Positions 27,093 through 36,144 of a DNA stretch of 64,000 nucleotides are shown here, one piece after another. Every line of letters starts with the position of its first letter. The first letter of the stretch is position 1. The position numbers were made by a program, and so were the translations under genes. The notes beneath the pieces are model-generated. The model saw nothing but the letters and a program-made list of their open reading frames with translations. It ran no database searches and was not told the DNA's origin. Source of the stretch: Methanospirillum purgamenti (GTDB lineage Archaea; Halobacteriota; Methanomicrobia; Methanomicrobiales; Methanospirillaceae); the NCBI RefSeq assembly GCF_018502485.1, contig NZ_CP075546.1; one strand, 5' to 3'.

Positions 27093-28628
27093 ATGCAGGA
27101 CAATCCATCTATTCAGTTTGATGATCAGAGACTTGCAAAACGTAACCAGCTCATAGAGGCGGGTATCCCGTTGTATCCTCATGAGTTTAGACGTTCCCAC
27201 AATATAGCAGGTGTGCGGTCAGAATTTTGTGAGGCAGGTCATGACCCCTCGGTAGAAGTGGTTACAACAGCAGGAAGACTATATGGGGTACGGGATCATG
27301 GGAAGACCTTTTTTGCAGATCTTCGCGATGAAACCGGAAGAATTCAATTATATATTCGCAAGGATGCCCTTCCGGAAGGAAAATTTCAGACATTTAAGGC
27401 CTGTATAGAAAGAGGTGATATAATTGGAGTCACTGGGAGGATTTTTAAGACGAAAGTAGGAGAAATATCCATTTTTGTTGATGATCTGATCTTACTCACA
27501 AAAACACTCTGCTCCTTGCCTGAAAAATTCCATGGCCTTACCAATCTTGAAAAGAGGTACAGGCAGCGATATCTGGATCTCATAGTGAATGAAGAGAGTC
27601 GTGAAACATTCAGAACCAGAAGCAGGATCATTTCTCTCTTACGGAATTACCTTACCGGAAATGGATTTCTTGAGTTTGAAACACCTACTTTGCAGCCACT
27701 CTATGGTGGGGCAAATGCTCGCCCGTTTACCACTTTCCATAATTTCCTTGGACAAAAACTCTACCTTCGTATTGCCCCTGAATTATATTTAAAAAGACTG
27801 GTCGTTGGTGGCTTTGAGAAGGTATTTGAGGTTGCAAAGAATTTCCGGAATGAGGACATTGATACCAGTCATAACCCTGAATTTTCAATGGTTGAAATAT
27901 ACCAGGCATATGCTGATTACTCAGATATGATGAAACTGACAGAGTCAGTCATCAGTACTATTGTCAAGGATATCACGGATGGTTCTGAAGTAATTTTTGA
28001 GGATAATTCTATCTCATATGATGCTCCGTGGAGAGTTATGAGTATGGAAGATGCCGTCAGGACAATTGGCGGAGTTGATATATTTGCTCATGACGTAGAT
28101 GTTCTCAAAAAAATAGGGAATGAGAAAGGTGTTGAGGGCGTCGAAGATGTCCATTCACAAAGAGAGATGCTTGTTCTCTTCTTTGAGTCTCTTGTTGAAG
28201 AAAAACTTATCCAACCGACCTTCATTACCGATTTTCCTGTTGAAAATTCACCACTTGCCAAATGTCATAGGGAAAAAGAAGGATTTGTTGAGCGGTTTGA
28301 ATTGTTTATCGCCGGAATGGAACTTGCAAATGGATTCTCTGAATTGAATGATCCTCTTGATCAGGTTCAGAGATTTGAGGCCCAGGAAGAGAAAAGGCGC
28401 CTTGGTGATGAAGAAGCACAGATGCATGATTATGACTTTGTAAATGCACTTGGGTATGGGATGCCACCAACAGGTGGAGTAGGAATTGGAATTGATCGGT
28501 TAGTTATGCTCATAACCGGAAATACCTCAATTAAGGAAGTCATTCTTTTCCCATCCATGAAACGGGAAGTCATCACATCTGATGAAGAAGATGATAAATC
28601 ATCTAATTTATCTGATGAGACTCAATAA
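27093..28628 (+). CDS. lysS: Lysyl-tRNA synthetase, class II
   Basis: 511 residues. An N-terminal OB-fold anticodon-binding domain (about 55-150) precedes the class II catalytic core: motif 1 around EFETPTLQPLYGGANARPF, motif 2 FRNEDIDTSHNPEFSM, motif 3 GVGIGIDRLVM. Many methanogens carry a class I LysRS instead or as well, so a class II enzyme is informative about lineage. The acidic C-terminal tail (SDEEDDKSSNLSDETQ) is an extension. Confidence 0.96.
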   Translation: MQDNPSIQFDDQRLAKRNQLIEAGIPLYPHEFRRSHNIAGVRSEFCEAGHDPSVEVVTTAGRLYGVRDHGKTFFADLRDETGRIQLYIRKDALPEGKFQTFKACIERGDIIGVTGRIFKTKVGEISIFVDDLILLTKTLCSLPEKFHGLTNLEKRYRQRYLDLIVNEESRETFRTRSRIISLLRNYLTGNGFLEFETPTLQPLYGGANARPFTTFHNFLGQKLYLRIAPELYLKRLVVGGFEKVFEVAKNFRNEDIDTSHNPEFSMVEIYQAYADYSDMMKLTESVISTIVKDITDGSEVIFEDNSISYDAPWRVMSMEDAVRTIGGVDIFAHDVDVLKKIGNEKGVEGVEDVHSQREMLVLFFESLVEEKLIQPTFITDFPVENSPLAKCHREKEGFVERFELFIAGMELANGFSELNDPLDQVQRFEAQEEKRRLGDEEAQMHDYDFVNALGYGMPPTGGVGIGIDRLVMLITGNTSIKEVILFPSMKREVITSDEEDDKSSNLSDETQ

Positions 28629-28943
28629 ATTTTTATCCTAATCCTTTTATTTGCCAAAATATTTCAAAATTAATGAGATTTTTGTTTTAGATATAAGATG
28701 GTTCCTGACATTTTTTTTTCAATATCTATGTTTTTATCTAATATTTTTTAGAAAATATTATACGTCAATAAAAAACATCCTTGTCATATTGTACATGGCA
28801 TAAAACAGGTGTCTTGCGGGAGAACTAACCCTGCATTGTTTGATGAAATTATTTAGAGATGATATCTCTTGATAATTATAAATCGGGAAAAAATGCAGGA
28901 TTTTTACCATGGGGTCAATACAAGACTAGGGGGTTAGGATGAG
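28629..28943. other. AT-rich intergenic region before the giant surface protein
   Basis: About 315 bp with long T runs after lysS that suit an archaeal terminator. A TATA-like ATAATTATAAAT lies near 28871-28882, about 65 bp upstream of the next start. No ORF or RNA gene is supported here. Confidence 0.45.
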
Positions 28944-31900
28944 ATGAACCGGAATATTACTAAAGGAGTGCTTGCTGCGCTCTTATGTATACTCTGTTGT
29001 TATCCAGGGATGGCAGATACTCAGGACGGGGTAAATCCTGATATTTCTGCTCATCCTGTGCAGTTTATAATAAATGCCGGGCAGGCACATGAGGATATTC
29101 TCTACCAGGTAAAATCTGCTGAATTTTCTTTTGATTTTACCCATGATTCTCTTTTGGTGAATGGACCGATAGAAGATTGTGAAGAATGTGATCAAGCAGT
29201 CTCCTCTCCGATAATCGTTACCGTTGCCGGAACGGACAGTAATGTTTCTGTTGAAGCATTTGATCAGCTTGAGGGGTATGCAAACTTTCTTATCGGTCAA
29301 AATGAGACCGATTGGCAGAAATACGTTCCCTGGTATGGAGGAATCCGGTATGTGAACATCCTTCCAGGAATTAATCTTACATATTCTGGAAAACAAGGTG
29401 TTCTTAAACGAGAATTTATTGTAAATAAAGAGGTGGATCCCTCAATCATCAAGTTGGTGTACCAGGGATCTGATGGCCTATCAATTACTGATGATGGTTC
29501 ACTCCAGGTGTCTACATCTTTTGGTAATCTGACTGAGCGGGCACCGTACTCTTATCAGAAGATAAATGGAACCACTGTTCAGGTAGAATCATCATACCAA
29601 TTATTTGAAAATGGTGAGGTGGGGTACGCTTTAGGAGATTATGATCCTGCATATCCTCTTGTCATAGATCCATATCTTGAATATTCAACCTTACTAGGAG
29701 GTTCTCTCGAAGATTACGGTATGGATATTGCCAGGGACTCTGATGGTGATGTATACGTGACAGGGTACACATCGTCCTGTAATTTTCCAGTATATAAACC
29801 TCTCATAACTACTTCTCCTAAGAAATTCAATGGTTCATACTGTCATAATAGCCGGGATATTTTTGTAACGAAAATTTCAGTTGATTCTGCTACCGGAAAT
29901 GCAACTATTGCATTTTCTACCTATCTGGGTGGTACAAAAGCTGATTTTGGAAGGGGGATAGAAGTTGACTCTCTTAAAAATATGTATGTAACTGGAGATA
30001 CATTTTCAGAGGATTTCCCCATTGTATTTCCGTTCTCCTACGGGAACCAGCTTCATGGATCCAACGATGCTTTTGTCATAAAAATTCGAGCAGATGGAGC
30101 GAATATATGGTGGTCTGATTATATTGGAGGTAACTTTGCTGATCAGGCGAATGATATTGCTCTTGACAGTTTGAATGCTGTATATCTGACAGGTCAGACG
30201 GTCGGAAACAGTCCTTATAAAAAGTTGGAACAGGTATTCCCCACAACTCCCTCTGCGTATCAAACTGCACCAAATCCTGATGCTGTCATGGGTGATGCAT
30301 TTGCAGTAAAAATAAGTCCAGACGGAAAAAGACTTGAATATTCTACATATATATCTGGTTCTGGACAGGATTATGGCAATGGGATAACCGTTGACGGTAA
30401 GGGGATGGCATATATAGTCGGAACAACCAGTTCCACAAATCTAATACCAGCTACAACTCCTGGATACCAGAAATCAATAAAGGGTGGGCAGGATGCTTTC
30501 CTTTTCAAATTGAATTTCCAGGCTGGAGTGCAACCGGTCTATGCCACATATCTGGGAGGATCTACCGGTTATGATTATGGTGAAGCAGTTACGGTGGATT
30601 CTTCAGAAAGTGCATATGTTACCGGAGCAACAGCTTCCACAGATTTTCCGGTTACCAATATGGCCTTACAGACGGTGAAGGGATGGCAATATGATGCATT
30701 TGAAAAGGATGCATATGTTACAAAATTCAGCACTGATGGAAGGGGCCTGATTTACTCTACCTATCTAGGTGGCAGCATGGATGACTGGGGATATGACATA
30801 AAGGTAGATGACAAGAGGCGAGCCTTTGTTACTGGATATAGCCGTTCTACCAGCATTCCCCGGGATAGCCTTGTCAATCCGATTAAATATGCATCTGGTG
30901 GTCAGGATGGATTTCTTACAATAATAAAAGAGGATGGAAGATCTGCAGAATTTTCTACCCTCTTTGGTGGATATCGCGATGAGGTTGGGAGAGGAGTAGC
31001 GATTGAACCAAATGGAAACACGAGTTTTGTGACTGGTTATACCAGTTCTCCGACAATAAACAATCTCATTTGTGGTGATGACTGTGAAAACGACGCATTT
31101 CCGGTCTACAAATGGATTAATCAGACCGTCCAGGGAGGAAGATATATTGGAGGAAATTTCACTGGTAACTATCAGGGCAGTTTTGATGCTTTTGTAATGA
31201 AGTTTGGCCAACCCTCAATACGCCCATCGTTTAATGTATCCACATTATGTGGACCTGTTGATCCAAGTACCAAGAATCTCACGGTTACTTTTAATGATAC
31301 AACAATCGGCTCAGGAAATGTTGTGAATAGAATCTGGCATTTTGGTGATCAGTCCTCTCATGATGCCGGGACTCAACCAGCCTATAATCTCAAACATAAT
31401 TATACGAGTCCGGGGCAGTATGATGCCACGTTAACGATTTACACATACACTGACATGCTGGTGAGTGATCCGAAAAGAATCACTGTTTGTCAACCCTCCA
31501 TGAGTGATAATTTTACTCTTGTCGGTTATAGTAACAAAACAAATCCAAATGGGATTATTGATGTTCCGATCAATCGTCAGATTACTTTTAAAGGTGAATC
31601 AAGTAACTTTACTGCAACTCAGTACAAATGGGAGTTTGATGATGGAACAGAAAACCAGACGAGTTCTTCCCGAGCGATCAGGCATACATTCTACGAACAA
31701 GGAACGTATACTGTAAATCTTACGGCAACCACTGGGACATGTTGTGATTCTTACATACAGCATGGTTCGAAGCAAATCCGTGTCCTGGCGCCTCCATGTG
31801 GAGATTTCCAGAATACAACACAGCGGGATGGATTGGCTTTCTGTGCACCGCAAGATGTGTCTTTTGAAGATCTCTCAACATCTGATGTAACGTGTGGAGT

Positions 31901-33551
31901 ACCAACAGCATGGCAGTGGAATTTTGGAGATAATACAGATAATGCAACTCAAGCAGATGTCACTCATAGATTCAATCGAGCAGGGGTCTATACTATCACA
32001 ATGACCGTATCGAATATCGCCGGATCCAGCACCGTTCAAAAGCCAGGGTATGTTGTTATCAGTGGAAATGTTACTGCAGGCTTTTCTGCTGATAAACAAA
32101 CCGGCATCGCCCCACTCCGAGTAAACTTTACAGATATGTCAAAAGGTACCGTAGGTGCATATACATGGGTATTTGGAGATAATACACCAAATAGCCACGA
32201 ATCGAATCCTTATCACATCTATGAGAAGCCTGGACTCTATCCAGCATATCTTACTGTTACATCTCCTTGTGGGAATGAACATACTTCAAGTAAAAAATAT
32301 ATTGCCGTTAATGGTAATATGACTCCGATTTGTCTTTTCGGAAATAATACATATCCAAACTCTCAAAACCCAGTAAATGGAACACCCAAGCTGAATGTGA
32401 CATTTCTCGCAGATACTGGAGATGGAACCTTGATAGACAGCATTGAGTGGGATTTTGGTGATGGAACTAAATCAACAAAAACACGTCCTGCTGGATCAAA
32501 AAATAATCTCTGGACATATATCTCACATAATTATACAACAGTCAGAGATTATTCTCCGATGGTGACGATTTCGAATAAGACGTATAAAACCGACTATGGG
32601 GTTTATCAAGATCACATTGGAGTCTATAAACCATTAAACGTGAGTTTTCGTATAAGTCCATCCCCTCCCGGAGTGGTTGGGCAGGAATTTACTTTCACTG
32701 ATACCAGTCCAGACAACCTGACAGATTGGGAATGGAATTTTGGAGATAATACGAAGCCTAAAAATGGCTCACCAATTGTGAAGCATATTTACAATTCGAG
32801 TAGCACCTTCCCGGTTGTGCTCACTGGATGGAATAAATATGATGCAGGTGCCTGGACTTCCAAACAAATCGTTATAAACTCAGCAACAAACACAAGTGAT
32901 CTGGTATTTGTTCCAAGTTCAGTAAGCCTCATTAACGGATCTCAAAATGACAGGCAATTGAATATACTTCTCAAAAAAGCAGATTTCGGTTTACATTCAT
33001 TTAAATTAAGAATTGATCTTGATTCGGTAGATCACGCTAAAATTAAGAACTGGTATCTCCCTCCGACCTGGGTTTCAGATTCAAGTTATACCAGTTCTGA
33101 TTCGTTCAGATCTATGACAATTACTGGTATGAACAAAACCTGGAGTTGGCCTGCCGGATCACGTGATATTTCTTTAGGAAATATCAGTCTACTTGGAACG
33201 TCTCCTGGTTCAGATGTCTTAAGGTTTAACACTACTAACAAAGCCCAGATTTGGTATGGATCTTCAAAGATGGAAATCAGTGGCATTCCTGCAACAATTA
33301 CAACATCAGCAGTTCCGGCTCTCCCACCATATCAGAATCAGCCAAAAGATTTGTGGCCTTCAATAGTTCATGATGGATTACTCGATGACTTTGATGGAAA
33401 TGGTGTAGTGAACACAAACGATGTTGTTGTGTTCTTTAATGCCTATGCTCATGGGCATTTAGATGGATTAACTCCTACAACGTTTGACTATAATCGAAAT
33501 GGTGTAATTGACCCTGATGATATTGTCAAATACTACAACCTAATCTGGTAA
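28944..33551 (+). CDS. Giant SBBP/PKD surface protein with cohesin-like and dockerin-like C-terminus
   Basis: 1,535 residues. A signal peptide (1-24) and an N-terminal DUF7948-type domain (about 35-245) lead into a long set of SBBP beta-propeller repeats with YSTYLGGS/GYDI/VTGY motifs (about 245-760). Six PKD domains with W-x-FGD(N/G)T cores follow (about 780-1330), then a cohesin-like beta-sandwich (about 1335-1465). A C-terminal dockerin-like pair of Ca-loops (DFDGNGVVNTNDVVVFF and DYNRNGVIDPDDIVKYY, about 1485-1535) ends the protein. It is probably a surface adhesin or scaffold. The downstream genes supply two more cohesin-like domains, suggesting assembly of the three products. Confidence 0.88.
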   Translation: MNRNITKGVLAALLCILCCYPGMADTQDGVNPDISAHPVQFIINAGQAHEDILYQVKSAEFSFDFTHDSLLVNGPIEDCEECDQAVSSPIIVTVAGTDSNVSVEAFDQLEGYANFLIGQNETDWQKYVPWYGGIRYVNILPGINLTYSGKQGVLKREFIVNKEVDPSIIKLVYQGSDGLSITDDGSLQVSTSFGNLTERAPYSYQKINGTTVQVESSYQLFENGEVGYALGDYDPAYPLVIDPYLEYSTLLGGSLEDYGMDIARDSDGDVYVTGYTSSCNFPVYKPLITTSPKKFNGSYCHNSRDIFVTKISVDSATGNATIAFSTYLGGTKADFGRGIEVDSLKNMYVTGDTFSEDFPIVFPFSYGNQLHGSNDAFVIKIRADGANIWWSDYIGGNFADQANDIALDSLNAVYLTGQTVGNSPYKKLEQVFPTTPSAYQTAPNPDAVMGDAFAVKISPDGKRLEYSTYISGSGQDYGNGITVDGKGMAYIVGTTSSTNLIPATTPGYQKSIKGGQDAFLFKLNFQAGVQPVYATYLGGSTGYDYGEAVTVDSSESAYVTGATASTDFPVTNMALQTVKGWQYDAFEKDAYVTKFSTDGRGLIYSTYLGGSMDDWGYDIKVDDKRRAFVTGYSRSTSIPRDSLVNPIKYASGGQDGFLTIIKEDGRSAEFSTLFGGYRDEVGRGVAIEPNGNTSFVTGYTSSPTINNLICGDDCENDAFPVYKWINQTVQGGRYIGGNFTGNYQGSFDAFVMKFGQPSIRPSFNVSTLCGPVDPSTKNLTVTFNDTTIGSGNVVNRIWHFGDQSSHDAGTQPAYNLKHNYTSPGQYDATLTIYTYTDMLVSDPKRITVCQPSMSDNFTLVGYSNKTNPNGIIDVPINRQITFKGESSNFTATQYKWEFDDGTENQTSSSRAIRHTFYEQGTYTVNLTATTGTCCDSYIQHGSKQIRVLAPPCGDFQNTTQRDGLAFCAPQDVSFEDLSTSDVTCGVPTAWQWNFGDNTDNATQADVTHRFNRAGVYTITMTVSNIAGSSTVQKPGYVVISGNVTAGFSADKQTGIAPLRVNFTDMSKGTVGAYTWVFGDNTPNSHESNPYHIYEKPGLYPAYLTVTSPCGNEHTSSKKYIAVNGNMTPICLFGNNTYPNSQNPVNGTPKLNVTFLADTGDGTLIDSIEWDFGDGTKSTKTRPAGSKNNLWTYISHNYTTVRDYSPMVTISNKTYKTDYGVYQDHIGVYKPLNVSFRISPSPPGVVGQEFTFTDTSPDNLTDWEWNFGDNTKPKNGSPIVKHIYNSSSTFPVVLTGWNKYDAGAWTSKQIVINSATNTSDLVFVPSSVSLINGSQNDRQLNILLKKADFGLHSFKLRIDLDSVDHAKIKNWYLPPTWVSDSSYTSSDSFRSMTITGMNKTWSWPAGSRDISLGNISLLGTSPGSDVLRFNTTNKAQIWYGSSKMEISGIPATITTSAVPALPPYQNQPKDLWPSIVHDGLLDDFDGNGVVNTNDVVVFFNAYAHGHLDGLTPTTFDYNRNGVIDPDDIVKYYNLIW

Positions 33552-33568
33552 TCATTACTGGTGATCTT

Positions 33569-34969
33569 ATGAAAAATTTAATCATTACAAGTTTCCTGAC
33601 CATGTGTATGGTTCTCCTGTTCATGTGTGGAGCAGGAAGTGCTGTGAAGATCTCCCTTGAGGATATCCATATCAGTACAGTTGGACAGAAAGTAGATCTC
33701 CCCATCACTGTAGATGCGGCTCCAGCTGGAATATCTGGATATAAATTCAACACCTCTTTTGAACCAACAGGGATTGCCCGTGTTTCAGCAGTAACAATGC
33801 CTGAGTGGGCTCCTATTAAAGTTATTGAGGGGACTCCCGGGGAAAAGGTTCTGGTATCTGCAGTAGATCTTAACATGAAAATCGAAGCAGGTGCCGGGAA
33901 AACTGAAATCTGCAAGCTGAGCATTGAGGGGTTATCTGAAGGAAACACCTCAATGAGCTTGGCAATAGCAGAAATTACCGATGATACCGGAAGTCCAATT
34001 GCTGTTGAAATTACACCGGTATCTGTCAAGGTCGGGAGTAAGAATTCTGGCCCTTTACCTGTTCAAACTCCTCAAACCTCTTCAACTCCGGTTCCTACTC
34101 CTGTAGTAATCCCAGAGATCACTGATAACACTGTACCTGCTGTGGAAATTACTCCGACAGTAACTCCTACACCGGTTCCAACTGTTGTTGCAGGTTTTAA
34201 AGCTCAGCTTCAGGAAGGATCAGCGCCGATGACAGTATTATTTACTGACAATTCAACCGGCTACCCAACGAAATTTTTATGGGATTTTGGAGATGGTTCA
34301 AGTGATAATACGTCACCTTTACAAAACCCACAGCACATCTATCGGATCCCCGGCGTATACACCGTTTCTCTGACTGCTTCAAACAGTGTGTACACGAACT
34401 CTACACAAAAGGCGGGTTTCATCTCTGTAAAACCGATGCATCTTCCAACAAGAGGTGCAAAAAACAATGTTACTATCTTTTCAGTTCCTGACGGAGCAGA
34501 GGTTTATCTTAATAATGCATATCAGGGTCTTACTCCAGTAGAACTCTCCAATCTCTCAACACGTGATTATCAGCTCCGGTTGCATAAAGAAGGGTATTAC
34601 GATGTTGTATCGCCAATAAGGATACTTGATAATGTCCTTCCAACTTTTATATCTGGATTTGAAATGATGCCACATCTGGCAGAAATTGGGAAATTATCTG
34701 CAGATCCACCACAAACTGGTGCAGCATATATTGTCTCATATCCGGAGCTTGTTAATGTCCGGATTAATGGAACAATGGTTGGAAAAACCGATATCATGAT
34801 TATGAACCTTGCAGTGGGCACACACAATCTGACATTGGAAAAAGCCGGTTATGAACCTTGGAATGATACCCTTGAGATAAAGAATGGTCTTGCAGTGATT
34901 CAGACATATCACTTTGAAGAGCCATACTTCCCATTGAACAGGACGGTTGAATATGTTCAGTATCCCTGA
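33569..34969 (+). CDS. Secreted cohesin-like/PKD/PEGA protein
   Basis: 466 residues. Signal peptide (1-25), cohesin-like domain (about 26-157, with DAAPAGISGYKFNTSF and ITDDTGSPI), a Pro/Thr linker (about 160-205), one PKD domain (WDFGDGSSDN, about 208-290) and two PEGA-like modules. It starts 17 bp after the giant protein gene, so cotranscription is likely. A cohesin partner for the dockerin-like end of the upstream product is the obvious hypothesis. Confidence 0.85.
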   Translation: MKNLIITSFLTMCMVLLFMCGAGSAVKISLEDIHISTVGQKVDLPITVDAAPAGISGYKFNTSFEPTGIARVSAVTMPEWAPIKVIEGTPGEKVLVSAVDLNMKIEAGAGKTEICKLSIEGLSEGNTSMSLAIAEITDDTGSPIAVEITPVSVKVGSKNSGPLPVQTPQTSSTPVPTPVVIPEITDNTVPAVEITPTVTPTPVPTVVAGFKAQLQEGSAPMTVLFTDNSTGYPTKFLWDFGDGSSDNTSPLQNPQHIYRIPGVYTVSLTASNSVYTNSTQKAGFISVKPMHLPTRGAKNNVTIFSVPDGAEVYLNNAYQGLTPVELSNLSTRDYQLRLHKEGYYDVVSPIRILDNVLPTFISGFEMMPHLAEIGKLSADPPQTGAAYIVSYPELVNVRINGTMVGKTDIMIMNLAVGTHNLTLEKAGYEPWNDTLEIKNGLAVIQTYHFEEPYFPLNRTVEYVQYP

Positions 34970-35043
34970 GCAGAGAAAACCCATCCATTTTTTTTATGAT
35001 GTGGTAATACCATCATGTCAGATGGTCAGGACAGGTGAATGAT

Positions 35044-36144
35044 ATGACAAAAAAATCTGTAATCATCACTGTACTATGCCTGATCCTTTTCATAGGATCT
35101 GCAGTGAATGGGGCAACAATATCTGGAACTGATTTGAATCTTGTTTCGTCAGGTGTATCTGGAACCATGGATATTATGCTGGATCAGGCCCCATCCGGAA
35201 TAGCGGGATACCAGCTTGAAATCTCGATAAATCCTGGATCTAATGCTGAAATAATCTCTGTTAATTTTCCGGCTAGTTTCAGCATGAATTCGGCATCTAA
35301 ATTACCTAGCTCGTCAGTGAATATTGTGGCAGTGGATTTGGTTGACCAGATTAAATCCGGAGCCTCAAATATCATTCTTGCTACTCTTGGAATAAAGGGG
35401 CTAACAGATGGAGAAGCAGATGTTCAGGTGCAAATAACTGAACTTACAGATGATTCAGGTAATCCTATCTCGGTTACTGTAGATAGTCCACACATTAAGG
35501 TTGGATCTACCTCTCCCACGGTGTCGCCAACGATACCACCTACCGTAGAACCTACAAAAGAACCAGAGGCTGTTCCAACGACAGTTATTCCAACTGAAAT
35601 CCCTACAACACAGCCTACACAAACACCGACCGTAGAACCAACTCCTGAACCCAAAGTAACAGAAACCCTTGTTGCAGCATTCACCGCAATGCCAATGACC
35701 GGAACCCCTCCTCTGACAGTGAACTTCACTGATCATTCCACCGGAAGTCCGAAAAAATGGAGATGGGACTTTGGTGATGGAACAATGTCAACTATCCAGA
35801 ACCCGAGCCATGTGTATGGAGGAATTGGGCGGTATACTGTCACTCTTGAAGTAATTAGTGATAATTACTCTTCAGTTGAACGCAAACCTGAAATTATCAG
35901 GATTGTAGGGGATTACCCGACAGGCCCTGCTGGATTTGCCATGGTAACTTCACAACCTACAGGAGCAGAAGTGTACATGGGTGATGTATATCTTGGGACG
36001 ACCCCGGCAACATTAATCGTTCCTGCAGGCTCACGTTCACTTACATACCAGAAAGAGGGGTATCAGAAAAAGACGGTAACTGTAACGATACGCCCGAATG
36101 AGATGAAGCTTATTCCAAAGGTTATGCTGAAAGCAACCTCATAA
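35044..36144 (+). CDS. Secreted cohesin-like/PKD/PEGA protein, paralogue of the preceding gene
   Basis: 366 residues from the ATG at 35044, chosen because AGGTGA lies 6 nt upstream; a GTG at 35035 is the alternative. Signal peptide, cohesin-like domain (about 22-150), a Thr/Pro/Glu-rich linker rich in PT repeats (about 155-200), one PKD domain (WDFGDGTMS) and one C-terminal PEGA module. It is clearly a shorter paralogue of the 33569-34969 product. Its last 6 bp overlap the convergent hypF gene. Confidence 0.85.
   Translation: MTKKSVIITVLCLILFIGSAVNGATISGTDLNLVSSGVSGTMDIMLDQAPSGIAGYQLEISINPGSNAEIISVNFPASFSMNSASKLPSSSVNIVAVDLVDQIKSGASNIILATLGIKGLTDGEADVQVQITELTDDSGNPISVTVDSPHIKVGSTSPTVSPTIPPTVEPTKEPEAVPTTVIPTEIPTTQPTQTPTVEPTPEPKVTETLVAAFTAMPMTGTPPLTVNFTDHSTGSPKKWRWDFGDGTMSTIQNPSHVYGGIGRYTVTLEVISDNYSSVERKPEIIRIVGDYPTGPAGFAMVTSQPTGAEVYMGDVYLGTTPATLIVPAGSRSLTYQKEGYQKKTVTVTIRPNEMKLIPKVMLKATS

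Noticed and set aside
35424..35736. Minus-strand Gly/Val- or Cys/Trp-rich frames opposite the Pro/Thr linker
   Set aside because: They are mirror frames of a repetitive linker in the cohesin-like protein and have no start signals.
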